Shown piece by piece: positions 1 to 10,946 of a stretch of 64,000 bases of DNA. Origin of the DNA: Pseudorhizobium banfieldiae. GTDB lineage: Bacteria > Pseudomonadota > Alphaproteobacteria > Rhizobiales > Rhizobiaceae. Made by a program: the position numbers and the translations under genes. Each line of letters starts with the position of its first letter. Positions within the stretch are counted from its first letter, which is position 1. The stretch spans positions 2,666,001 through 2,730,000 of the forward strand of contig NZ_FO082820.1 in assembly GCF_000967425.1 (NCBI RefSeq), written 5' to 3'. The notes beneath the pieces are model-generated. The model did no database searches. It was not told the origin of the DNA and saw only the letters and a list, made by a program, of their open reading frames with translations.

Positions 1-1
1 T

Positions 2-1786
2 CAGGGCGTGGATGGCTTCCACTTCGCGGTCTGGGCACCCAATGCCCGGCGGGTCTCGGTGGTCGGCGACTTCAACAACTGGGACGGCCGCCTGCACGTG
101 ATGCGGTTGCGGCAGGATACCGGCATCTGGGAAATCTTCGCGCCGGACGTGCGGGGAGGCTCACCGTACAAGTTCGAGATCATCGGCAGGGACGGCGAAC
201 GCCTTCTCAAGGCCGATCCCTATGCGCGCAAGGCGGAGATGCGGCCGAACACCGCGTCCGTGACGACGCCGGAGCTGAAGCAGGATTGGGAGGACGAGGC
301 TCACCGCACCCATTGGCAAAAAGCCGATCATCGCCGCCAGCCCATATCGATCTACGAGGTCCATGCCGGGTCATGGCAGCGTCGTGACGACGGAACCTTC
401 CTCAGTTGGGACGAACTCGCTGCGCGGCTGATCCCCTACGTCACCGATATGGGCTTCACCCATATCGAATTCCTGCCCGTGACTGAGCATCCCTATGACC
501 CCTCCTGGGGCTACCAGACCACCGGCCTTTACGCGCCGACTTCTCGTTTCGGGGATCCGCAGGGTTTCGCGCGCTTCGTCAACGGCTGCCACAAGGTCGG
601 CATCGGCGTCATCCTGGACTGGGTGCCGGCGCATTTTCCCACCGACGAACACGGACTGCGCCGCTTCGACGGAACCGCCCTCTACGAGCATGAGGACCCA
701 CGCCAGGGCTTCCATCCGGACTGGAACACCGCCATCTACAATTTCGGGCGGCTGGAGGTTCTGTCCTACCTCATCAACAACGCGCTTTACTGGGCTGAGA
801 AATTCCATCTCGACGGGCTGCGCGTCGATGCGGTGGCCTCCATGCTCTACCTCGACTACTCCCGCAAGGAGGGCGAGTGGGTTCCGAACGAATACGGCGG
901 CCGCGAGAACCTCGAGGCGGTGCGCTTCCTGCAGAAGCTGAACAGCCTGTCCTACGGCAACCACCCCGGCGTGATGACGATCGCCGAGGAATCCACCTCG
1001 TGGCCGAAGGTGTCGCATCCCGTCCACGAAGGCGGACTTGGCTTCGGCTTCAAGTGGAACATGGGTTTCATGCACGACACGCTGAGCTACCTGAAGCGGG
1101 AGCCCATTCACCGCAAGCATCACCACAACGAGATCACCTTCGGTCTCGTCTACGCATTCTCCGAGAACTTCGTCCTGCCCTTGAGCCATGACGAAGTGGT
1201 CCACGGCAAGGGTTCGCTGATTGCCAAGATGGCCGGCGACGACTGGCAGAAATTCGCCAACCTGCGCGCCTATTATGCCTTCATGTGGGGCTATCCCGGC
1301 AAGAAGCTCCTGTTCATGGGCCAGGAATTTGCGCAATGGAGCGAATGGAGCGAGGCGAAAGCCCTCGACTGGAACCTCCTGCACTACCACCAGCACGAGG
1401 GCATGCGTCGGCTCGTCCGCGATCTCAACCTCTGCTACCGGGCAAAGCCCGCACTCCACGCGCGCGACTGCGAACCGGAGGGGTTCCGCTGGCTGATTGC
1501 CGACGACCACGACAACTCCGTCTTCGCCTGGCTGCGCATGGCACCGGGCGAGCGGCCGGTGGCGGTCATCACCAATTTCACGCCGACCTACCGGGAAAAT
1601 TACCGCGTCCCCTTGCCAACCGCGGGAAGATGGCGGGAAATCCTCAACACGGATGCGGAGATCTATGGCGGCAGCGGCAAGGGCAATGGCGGCCGGGTAC
1701 GGGCGGTCGACGCCGGAGGAGATATCAGTACCACCATGACGCTTCCGCCCCTGGCGACGATCATGCTGGAACTGGAACAAGTATAG
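2..1786 (+). CDS. glgB: 1,4-alpha-glucan branching enzyme, 5' end cut by window
   Basis: The enzyme transfers alpha-1,4 glucan segments to 6-positions and so makes the branches of glycogen. The frame is open from the first bases, so the N-terminus lies outside; about 594 residues are visible of the roughly 730 usual for the family. The visible part starts in the CBM48 module ([18 protein letters not shown]) and continues into the GH13 barrel, with DGLRVDAV carrying the nucleophile Asp, IAEEST the acid/base Glu, and [13 protein letters not shown] the third catalytic Asp. A C-terminal beta domain follows. It is the first visible gene of the glycogen operon, and glgC starts 17 bases downstream. 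I am very sure of the family; only the start is unknown. Confidence 0.96.
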   Translation, partial: QGVDGFHFAVWAPNARRVSVVGDFNNWDGRLHVMRLRQDTGIWEIFAPDVRGGSPYKFEIIGRDGERLLKADPYARKAEMRPNTASVTTPELKQDWEDEAHRTHWQKADHRRQPISIYEVHAGSWQRRDDGTFLSWDELAARLIPYVTDMGFTHIEFLPVTEHPYDPSWGYQTTGLYAPTSRFGDPQGFARFVNGCHKVGIGVILDWVPAHFPTDEHGLRRFDGTALYEHEDPRQGFHPDWNTAIYNFGRLEVLSYLINNALYWAEKFHLDGLRVDAVASMLYLDYSRKEGEWVPNEYGGRENLEAVRFLQKLNSLSYGNHPGVMTIAEESTSWPKVSHPVHEGGLGFGFKWNMGFMHDTLSYLKREPIHRKHHHNEITFGLVYAFSENFVLPLSHDEVVHGKGSLIAKMAGDDWQKFANLRAYYAFMWGYPGKKLLFMGQEFAQWSEWSEAKALDWNLLHYHQHEGMRRLVRDLNLCYRAKPALHARDCEPEGFRWLIADDHDNSVFAWLRMAPGERPVAVITNFTPTYRENYRVPLPTAGRWREILNTDAEIYGGSGKGNGGRVRAVDAGGDISTTMTLPPLATIMLELEQV

Positions 1787-1803
1787 AAGAGAGGGGGAGC
1801 AGA

Positions 1804-3066
1804 ATGGACGACAAGCGCTATCAGCCACTGGCTCGCGATGCCATGGCCTATGTCCTGGCGGGCGGCCGCGGAAGCCGCCTCAAGGAGTTGACCGACCGGC
1901 GTGCCAAGCCGGCCGTCTATTTCGGCGGCAAGGCCCGCATCATCGACTTCGCCCTTTCCAATGCGCTGAATTCCGGCATTCGCCGCATCGGCGTCGCGAC
2001 CCAGTACAAGGCCCATTCGCTGATCCGCCACATGCAGCGCGGCTGGGGCTTCCTGCGGCCGGAACGCAACGAGAGCTTCGACATCCTGCCGGCGTCCCAG
2101 CGTGTCTCGGAAACGCAGTGGTACGAAGGCACGGCCGATGCCGTCTACCAGAACATCGATATCATCGAGGCCTACAATCCGGAGTACATGGTCATCCTGG
2201 CCGGCGATCACGTCTACAAGATGGACTATGAATACATGCTCCAGCAGCATGTGGATTCCGGCGCCGATGTCACCGTTGGCTGCCTGGAAGTGCCGCGCAT
2301 GGAGGCGACCGGCTTCGGCGTCATGCATGTCAACGAGAAGGACGAGATCATCGACTTCGTCGAGAAGCCCGCCAATCCACCAGGTATTCCCGACAAGCCA
2401 GACTTCGCGCTTGCCTCGATGGGCATCTATGTCTTCCACACAAAGTTCCTGGCCGAAGTGCTGAAGCGCGATGCGGCGGATCCTTCCTCCAACCGCGACT
2501 TCGGCAAGGACATCATCCCCTACATCGTCAAGAACGGCAGTGCAGTCGCCCACCGCTTCCACAAGTCCTGCGTCCGCTCCGATTTCGAGCGCGAATCCTA
2601 CTGGCGCGACGTCGGTACGATCGAGGCCTACTGGCAGGCGAACATCGACCTCACCGCCATCCTTCCCGAGCTCGACATCTACGACAAGTCATGGCCGATC
2701 TGGACGTATGCCGAGATCACGCCGCCTGCGAAGTTCGTCCATGACGACGAGGACCGGCGCGGCTCGGCAATCTCCTCCGTGGTGTCGGGAGACTGCATCA
2801 TCTCCGGCTCAACGCTGCACCGCAGCCTGCTCTTCACCGGCGTCCGCGCCAATTCCTATTCCCGGCTCGACGGTGCGGTGGTTCTGCCGAATGTCCGCAT
2901 CGGCCGTCGGGCGCAGCTTCGCAATGTCGTCATCGACTCCAATGTAACCATTCCGGAAGGTCTGGTGGTCGGCGAGGATCCCGAACTCGATGCCAAGCGC
3001 TTCCGCCGCACCGAGAACGGCATCTGCCTGATCACCCAGCCGATGATCGACAAACTGGATCTGTAG
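1804..3066 (+). CDS. glgC: Glucose-1-phosphate adenylyltransferase (ADP-glucose pyrophosphorylase)
   Basis: It makes ADP-glucose from ATP and glucose-1-phosphate, the committed and normally allosteric step of bacterial glycogen synthesis. The 420-residue length is typical. Near the N-terminus is the nucleotide-binding stretch [19 protein letters not shown], followed by [20 protein letters not shown] and IDFVEKP; the C-terminus is a left-handed beta-helix. The same frame is open far upstream inside glgB, but ATG at 1804 is preceded by a clear GAGGGGGAG ribosome site and gives the canonical start, so I reject the longer reading. It lies in an operon, and glgA begins 6 bases after its stop. Confidence 0.97.
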   Translation: MDDKRYQPLARDAMAYVLAGGRGSRLKELTDRRAKPAVYFGGKARIIDFALSNALNSGIRRIGVATQYKAHSLIRHMQRGWGFLRPERNESFDILPASQRVSETQWYEGTADAVYQNIDIIEAYNPEYMVILAGDHVYKMDYEYMLQQHVDSGADVTVGCLEVPRMEATGFGVMHVNEKDEIIDFVEKPANPPGIPDKPDFALASMGIYVFHTKFLAEVLKRDAADPSSNRDFGKDIIPYIVKNGSAVAHRFHKSCVRSDFERESYWRDVGTIEAYWQANIDLTAILPELDIYDKSWPIWTYAEITPPAKFVHDDEDRRGSAISSVVSGDCIISGSTLHRSLLFTGVRANSYSRLDGAVVLPNVRIGRRAQLRNVVIDSNVTIPEGLVVGEDPELDAKRFRRTENGICLITQPMIDKLDL

Positions 3067-3072
3067 AGCCGC

Positions 3073-6145
<3,073 letters not shown>

Positions 6146-6171
6146 TCGCAGAGACAGGAGGAAGCCAGACA

Positions 6172-6579
6172 GTGGTGAGGAGAACAGCGTCCTGCAGTTG
6201 CGGGCAGCTCCGGATCGAAGTGAACGGCGAGCCGCTCAATGTCGGCGTCTGCCATTGCCTCGCCTGCCAGCAGCGCACCGGAAGCGTGTTCGCAGCACTC
6301 GCGGCCTTCCCCACGCCTTATCGGGTCATCGGCAAGCCCAGCGAATATCTGCGCACGGGAGACCAGGGCGCAAGCTACCGTTTCCGCTTCTGCCCGGTCT
6401 GCGGCACCAACCTCTTCCATACGGAGGAAGGCGTCGGCGACCGATCGGTCGCCGTGGCCGTGGGCGGCTTCGCCGATCCCTCCTTCCCACCGCCGCAAGT
6501 CTCGGTCTATGACTGCCGAAGGCACGACTGGGTTCAACTGCCGGACGGCCTTGCCGTCTATGAGAAGGATCCGGAATGA
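6172..6579 (+). CDS. GFA/CENP-V family zinc-binding protein
   Basis: This 135-residue protein has the Mss4-like fold of the GFA (glutathione-dependent formaldehyde-activating) family. Visible metal ligands are CSCGQL near the N-terminus, CHCLACQQRTGS around residues 27-38 and CPVCGTNLF around residues 74-82. The product of most such proteins is unknown, and a formaldehyde role should not be assumed. The start is one of two tandem GTG codons (6172 or 6175) preceded by ACAGGAGGAAG. Its TGA overlaps the ATG of glgX (ATGA), so it is translated as part of the glycogen operon, an odd place for this family. Confidence 0.85.
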   Translation: MVRRTASCSCGQLRIEVNGEPLNVGVCHCLACQQRTGSVFAALAAFPTPYRVIGKPSEYLRTGDQGASYRFRFCPVCGTNLFHTEEGVGDRSVAVAVGGFADPSFPPPQVSVYDCRRHDWVQLPDGLAVYEKDPE

Positions 6580-8549
6580 AGCTCGGGACGACCCTGGCGC
6601 CCCACGGCGCAGAGTTTGCGGTCTGGTCCGCGAACGCCGCGAAGATCGAGCTCTGCATCTTCAACCCGGAAGGTACCGTGGAAACCGCCCGCCATGTCAT
6701 GGTCCGTGGTGCTGACGAAATTCACAGCGTCTCGGTCCCGCACATCGACGAAGGGACCCGCTACGGCTATCGCGCCCACGGCACCTACGACCCCGATCGT
6801 GGCCTCTGGTTCGATCCTTCGAAGCTGCTCCTGGATCCCTACGCCACCGAGATCGACCGCCCCTTTGTCTATGACCGGCGCCTGGCAGACTTCGGCACAG
6901 ACACCGCCCACCTTATGCCGAAGGCCCTCCTGCGTCGGCACGACCCCGTGACGCCTTCGAAGCCGCTGTTCCGAGCTGGCGGCCTGATCTACGAACTTGC
7001 GGTCCGCCCCTTCACCATCCTGCATCCGGACGTCCCGGAGCATCAGCGAGGCACCGTCGCCGCCCTCGCCCATCCGTCCGTCCTCACCCACCTCAAGCGC
7101 ATCGGCGTGGACGCGGTCGAACTGATGCCGATCGCGGCCTGGATCGACGAAAGGCACCTGCCACCGCTCGGGCTCACCAACGGCTGGGGATACAATCCGG
7201 TCGGCTTCATGGCACTAGACCCGCGCCTCTGCCCCGGTGGCGTGGCCGAGCTGCGCGACACGGTCGTGACACTGCACGAAGCCGGCATCGGCGTCATCCT
7301 CGACCTCGTCTTCAACCATACCGGCGAGAGCGACCGCGCCGGCCCGACACTCTCGCTTCGCGGCCTCGACAACCTCGCCTGCTTCCGCCACGCGCAAGGC
7401 CATCCCGGCACTCTGGTCAACGATACCGGTACCGGCAACACCGTCGCCTGCGATCATCCCTTCATCCGCCGGCTGATCATCGACAGCCTTCGCCATTTCG
7501 TGCTGAACGCCGGCATTGACGGCTTCCGTTTCGATCTCGCGCCGATCCTTGGCCGCGGACCGCACGGCTTTTCCGCCCAAAGCGAGACCCTGCAGGCAAT
7601 GATCAGGGATCCGGTGCTTTCCGACCGCATTCTGATCGCCGAGCCTTGGGACATCGGCCCCGGCGGCTACCAGCTGGGCAACTTCCCGCCTCCCTTCATG
7701 GAGTGGAACGACCGCGCCCGCGACGACATCCGCCGCTTCTGGCGAGGCGACCACTGGACCCTTGGGGAGCTCGCAACCCGGCTCACAGGCTCGCAGGACA
7801 TCTTTGCCCGCCACGGACACCACCAGACACGCAGCGTCAACTTCATTGCCGCCCATGACGGCTTCACGCTGATGGACATGGTTTCGCACGAGGAGCGCCA
7901 CAACCACGCCAACGGCGAGGAAAACCGCGACGGCCATCACGACAACTTCTCCTGGAACAATGGCGTCGAAGGCCGGACTCAGGACCTTGCTGTGCTTGAA
8001 GCCCGCCGACGCGACGTGATGGCGCTTCTCGCCACCCTGTTTGCCAGCCGTGGCGCCATCATGATGACCATGGGCGACGAGGCGGGCCGTAGCCAGGGCG
8101 GCAACAATAATGCCTATTGCCAGGACAATGAGATCACCTGGCTTAACTGGGCAGGTATGGACGAGGGGCTGGTCCAGCACACGGCCCGCCTGGCCCGCTG
8201 GCGCAAGCGATTTTCGGTGTTCTCGGAATGCGGCTTCTTCGTCGACGCCGGCGACGATATCGATTGGTACGGTCCCTCGGGCAAGCCCGTGGCACAGGAA
8301 GACTGGCAGCAGCCCGAGGCCGCCCAGCTCGCCGTCACCCTGAAGACGCGGGACCATCAGACGGACCTCGTCACGCGCATCGCGGTGGTCTTCAACCGGG
8401 CACATCGGGAGCAGCTTTTCACCCTGCCCTCCTGCTGGGTGACCCTCGACGAAGGCGAAGAGTGGGACGGCATGTCTCCGCCACGTTCGGTCACCTTTCT
8501 TGTCGAAGATCCGCAGGCTGGTCATGCTTCGCCTGTCCAAGCGCGATGA
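6576..8549 (+). CDS. glgX: Glycogen debranching enzyme (isoamylase type)
   Basis: It hydrolyses alpha-1,6 branches of limit-dextrin glycogen, completing the storage cycle. The 657-residue protein begins with a CBM48-type domain (FAVWSANAAKIELCIF) and has a GH13 barrel with VIFNHTGE-type region (LDLVFNHTGESD), DGFRFDLA carrying the nucleophile Asp, ILIAEPWDIGPGGYQ with the catalytic Glu, and FIAAHDGFTLMDMV with the third Asp. GDEAGRSQGGNNNAYCQDN is typical of GlgX. The start overlaps the preceding stop as ATGA. It is the last gene of the glycogen block. Confidence 0.95.
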   Translation: MKLGTTLAPHGAEFAVWSANAAKIELCIFNPEGTVETARHVMVRGADEIHSVSVPHIDEGTRYGYRAHGTYDPDRGLWFDPSKLLLDPYATEIDRPFVYDRRLADFGTDTAHLMPKALLRRHDPVTPSKPLFRAGGLIYELAVRPFTILHPDVPEHQRGTVAALAHPSVLTHLKRIGVDAVELMPIAAWIDERHLPPLGLTNGWGYNPVGFMALDPRLCPGGVAELRDTVVTLHEAGIGVILDLVFNHTGESDRAGPTLSLRGLDNLACFRHAQGHPGTLVNDTGTGNTVACDHPFIRRLIIDSLRHFVLNAGIDGFRFDLAPILGRGPHGFSAQSETLQAMIRDPVLSDRILIAEPWDIGPGGYQLGNFPPPFMEWNDRARDDIRRFWRGDHWTLGELATRLTGSQDIFARHGHHQTRSVNFIAAHDGFTLMDMVSHEERHNHANGEENRDGHHDNFSWNNGVEGRTQDLAVLEARRRDVMALLATLFASRGAIMMTMGDEAGRSQGGNNNAYCQDNEITWLNWAGMDEGLVQHTARLARWRKRFSVFSECGFFVDAGDDIDWYGPSGKPVAQEDWQQPEAAQLAVTLKTRDHQTDLVTRIAVVFNRAHREQLFTLPSCWVTLDEGEEWDGMSPPRSVTFLVEDPQAGHASPVQAR

Positions 8550-8592
8550 ACACCTATAGATTGCAGCCGAAGACGGGAATCGGAGAGGGAAC

Positions 8593-9081
8593 ATGCCGCG
8601 CGAGATTTCGCTAGCAGACGTGCCGGGCCTGGTTGGACAGGTGCTGGGGACCTCCGAATGGATCACGGTCGATCAGCAGATGATCGACACGTTCGCCGAT
8701 GCGACCCTCGACCATCAGTTCATCCATGTTGATCCTGACCGTGCCGCGGCGGAGAGCCCGTTCGGCGGGACGATCGCGCACGGCTTCCTCACGCTTTCGC
8801 TGCTTTCGGCGATGAACTACGATTGCCTGCCGAAGATCCGCGAGCAGACCATGGGCTTGAACTACGGTTTCGACAAGGTCCGCTTCATGTCGCCGGTCCG
8901 GTGCGGCAGCCGGGTCCGCGGGCAATTCACGCTCACGGAGTGCCGCTTCCGCGGCGCCGGGCTGCTGATGACCACCTACGACGTGTCCGTCGAGATCGAG
9001 AACGAGAAGAAGCCGGCACTGACCGCCAACTGGATCACCATCGTCCAGTTCGACCCCAAGGACAGACCCGCGGACGCCTGA
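8593..9081 (+). CDS. MaoC-like hot-dog dehydratase
   Basis: A 162-residue single hot-dog domain of the MaoC/NodN type, which hydrates enoyl-thioesters. The hydratase 2 signature is visible as FADATLDHQFIHVDP followed by SPFGGTIAHGFLTLSLL (about residues 36-78), with the catalytic Asp and His in the first part. The start has a good GAGAGGGA ribosome site. It lies 43 bases after glgX and 59 bases before the cyclopropane synthase, on the same strand, so a lipid-related role is plausible but the physiological substrate is not shown by the sequence. Confidence 0.85.
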   Translation: MPREISLADVPGLVGQVLGTSEWITVDQQMIDTFADATLDHQFIHVDPDRAAAESPFGGTIAHGFLTLSLLSAMNYDCLPKIREQTMGLNYGFDKVRFMSPVRCGSRVRGQFTLTECRFRGAGLLMTTYDVSVEIENEKKPALTANWITIVQFDPKDRPADA

Positions 9082-9140
9082 TCCGCAGCAGACGCATACG
9101 CATACCCACCTATCGATCACTGCCGATATGCGAGGTACGA

Positions 9141-10382
9141 ATGTTTCCGCTTTCCCACATGATGAAGTCCTTCATCCGCAAGGGCCGCCTCACCGTCATC
9201 GATGCCGATGGACAGCGTCACATCTTCGCCGGTACGCCCGGACCGGAGGTGACCATGCGGCTGACGGATAAGCGGCTCTATCGAACGCTCGTCTTCAATC
9301 CGGAGCTTGCCGCCGGCGAGGCCTACATGGATGGCACCATGCGCTTCGAGGACGGTTCGACGCTGCGGGACTTCCTGACGCTCTTCTCGATCAACCGCCT
9401 GTCGCTCGGCTCCTACCCGCTGCAAAAGGCACTTCGCGCGATCAAGATGCGCTTCCGCAAGCGCCAGCAGTCGAACGTCAAGGGCGAGGCCCAGAGAAAC
9501 GTCGCCCACCATTACGACCTCGGCAACGATTTCTACCGGCTCTTCCTCGATGAAAACATGCTCTATTCCTGCGCCTATTTTCGGGACATGGGGGAAACGC
9601 TGGAGCAGGCGCAGCGGAACAAGCTGCGCCTTCTCGCCTCCAAGCTATGCCTGGCAGATGGGATGCGCGTCCTCGACATCGGCTGCGGCTGGGGCGATCT
9701 GGCGCTCTACCTCGCCAAGCTGGAGAACGTCCATGTCACCGGCGTCACCCTTTCGAAGGAGCAGCAGAAGCTCGCCTCGGAAAGGGCCCGGCAGGCGGGG
9801 CTTTCCGATCGCGTGACGTTCGAGCTGCGCGATTACCGCGACGTCGACGACAAGTTCGATCGCATCGTCTCCGTCGGCATGTTCGAGCATGTCGGCGTGC
9901 AGCACTATGACGAGTTCTTCGGCCACCTGAACGAGCTGATGCCGGACGATGGCATCGCCGTTCTCCACTCGATCGGCCACATGAGCCCGCCAGGCATGGC
10001 CAGCCCGTGGCTCAGGAAATACATCTTTCCCGGTGCCTATTCGCCGGCGCTGTCGGAAGTCTTCGATAGCGTGGAAAGGAACAGCCTCTGGGTCATGGAT
10101 CTCGAATTCCTCCGCGTCCACTATGCCACCACGCTTGCCCACTGGGCGGAGCGCTTCGAGAAGAACCGCGAGCGGGTAATCGCCATGTATGACGACCGCT
10201 TTGCCCGGATGTGGGAATTCTATCTGGTCAGCGCCGAGATGATGTTCCGAACCGGCAGCCAGCTCGTCTTCCACATGCAGATGTCGCGCAAGCGCGACGC
10301 TGCCCCGATCGTCAGGGACTACATTACCGACAAGCAGCGCGAATACATCGAGCGGGAGAAGGCGCTGAACCTCGCGGTGTGA
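9141..10382 (+). CDS. cfa: Cyclopropane-fatty-acyl-phospholipid synthase family protein
   Basis: It is predicted to transfer a methylene group from S-adenosylmethionine to the double bond of membrane phospholipid acyl chains. The 413-residue protein has an N-terminal lipid-binding part and a methyltransferase domain starting at the signature HHYDLGNDFYRLFLDENMLY, then the SAM-binding glycine motif VLDIGCGWGDLALYLA and VGMFEHVGVQHYDEFF. The frame stays open upstream into the MaoC gene, but ATG 9141 preceded by CGAGG gives the expected N-terminus. A second ATG at 9162 is possible. Alphaproteobacteria often carry two cfa paralogues; which one this is cannot be told here. Confidence 0.9.
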   Translation: MFPLSHMMKSFIRKGRLTVIDADGQRHIFAGTPGPEVTMRLTDKRLYRTLVFNPELAAGEAYMDGTMRFEDGSTLRDFLTLFSINRLSLGSYPLQKALRAIKMRFRKRQQSNVKGEAQRNVAHHYDLGNDFYRLFLDENMLYSCAYFRDMGETLEQAQRNKLRLLASKLCLADGMRVLDIGCGWGDLALYLAKLENVHVTGVTLSKEQQKLASERARQAGLSDRVTFELRDYRDVDDKFDRIVSVGMFEHVGVQHYDEFFGHLNELMPDDGIAVLHSIGHMSPPGMASPWLRKYIFPGAYSPALSEVFDSVERNSLWVMDLEFLRVHYATTLAHWAERFEKNRERVIAMYDDRFARMWEFYLVSAEMMFRTGSQLVFHMQMSRKRDAAPIVRDYITDKQREYIEREKALNLAV

Positions 10383-10397
10383 GGGGGCCCCATCACT

Positions 10398-10946
10398 TCA
10401 GATGGAGGCGTCCCCCGCTCCTTCGGCGAGCAGCCCGAAGGCATAGTCCGAGAACGATCGCCAGACCTCCACCCGGAAGCTCTCCTCGCTCGTCCGCAAC
10501 AGCACGATCTCGGCCTTTCCGAAGATGGTGCGGGTGCAGGCGCCGACGGGGAAGCTCTTGAGCGACAGGTCCTGAGGGCAGCCGGCATTGATCGCTGCCG
10601 CAGCGCCCGGTCCTTCGACGAGAATCGCCGTGTTGCGGTGGGAGACATCGGCAGCGGAATGCAGCACGCCGAGTTCCTGCGCCGCCCGCATCAGGCCCGA
10701 CCCGGCCTCGCCGATCACCAGCCATTCATCCGGTCCGAGCCAGAGGGCGGTGCGTCCGTTCGCGGAGGCGGACGTCTTCGGCCTTGTGGGCAGGTCGAGT
10801 CCGAGAGCCTGCGAAAGGGCAGTCACGTCCTCCGCCCGGGCCCTCAGAGAGATCCGCTCGCCCGGTTGGGCGGGCGTCAACCTCACGCTGGCGGAACCGC
10901 CATGGACGCCGGCAAGCGGCAGCGTGCGTTGCGCGACATCAGCCAT
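10398..10946 (-). CDS. soxG: Sarcosine oxidase gamma subunit
   Basis: The smallest catalytically silent subunit of heterotetrameric sarcosine oxidase, 182 residues, with remote similarity to the folate-binding GcvT fold (RALW-like stretch GRTALWLGPDEWLVIG around residues 63-78). The complex oxidises sarcosine to glycine with transfer of the methyl group to tetrahydrofolate and release of peroxide. It is the last gene of soxBDAG, and its start overlaps the end of soxA by 8 bases, implying translational coupling. It converges with cfa, leaving only 15 bases between the two stops. Confidence 0.92.
   Translation of the reverse strand: MADVAQRTLPLAGVHGGSASVRLTPAQPGERISLRARAEDVTALSQALGLDLPTRPKTSASANGRTALWLGPDEWLVIGEAGSGLMRAAQELGVLHSAADVSHRNTAILVEGPGAAAAINAGCPQDLSLKSFPVGACTRTIFGKAEIVLLRTSEESFRVEVWRSFSDYAFGLLAEGAGDASI

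Noticed and set aside
371..1828. A 485-codon minus-strand frame opposite glgB
   Set aside because: It mirrors the codons of glgB; no ribosome site or known motif. The same holds for the 461-codon frame at 4373-5758 and the 657-residue-gene shadows elsewhere.
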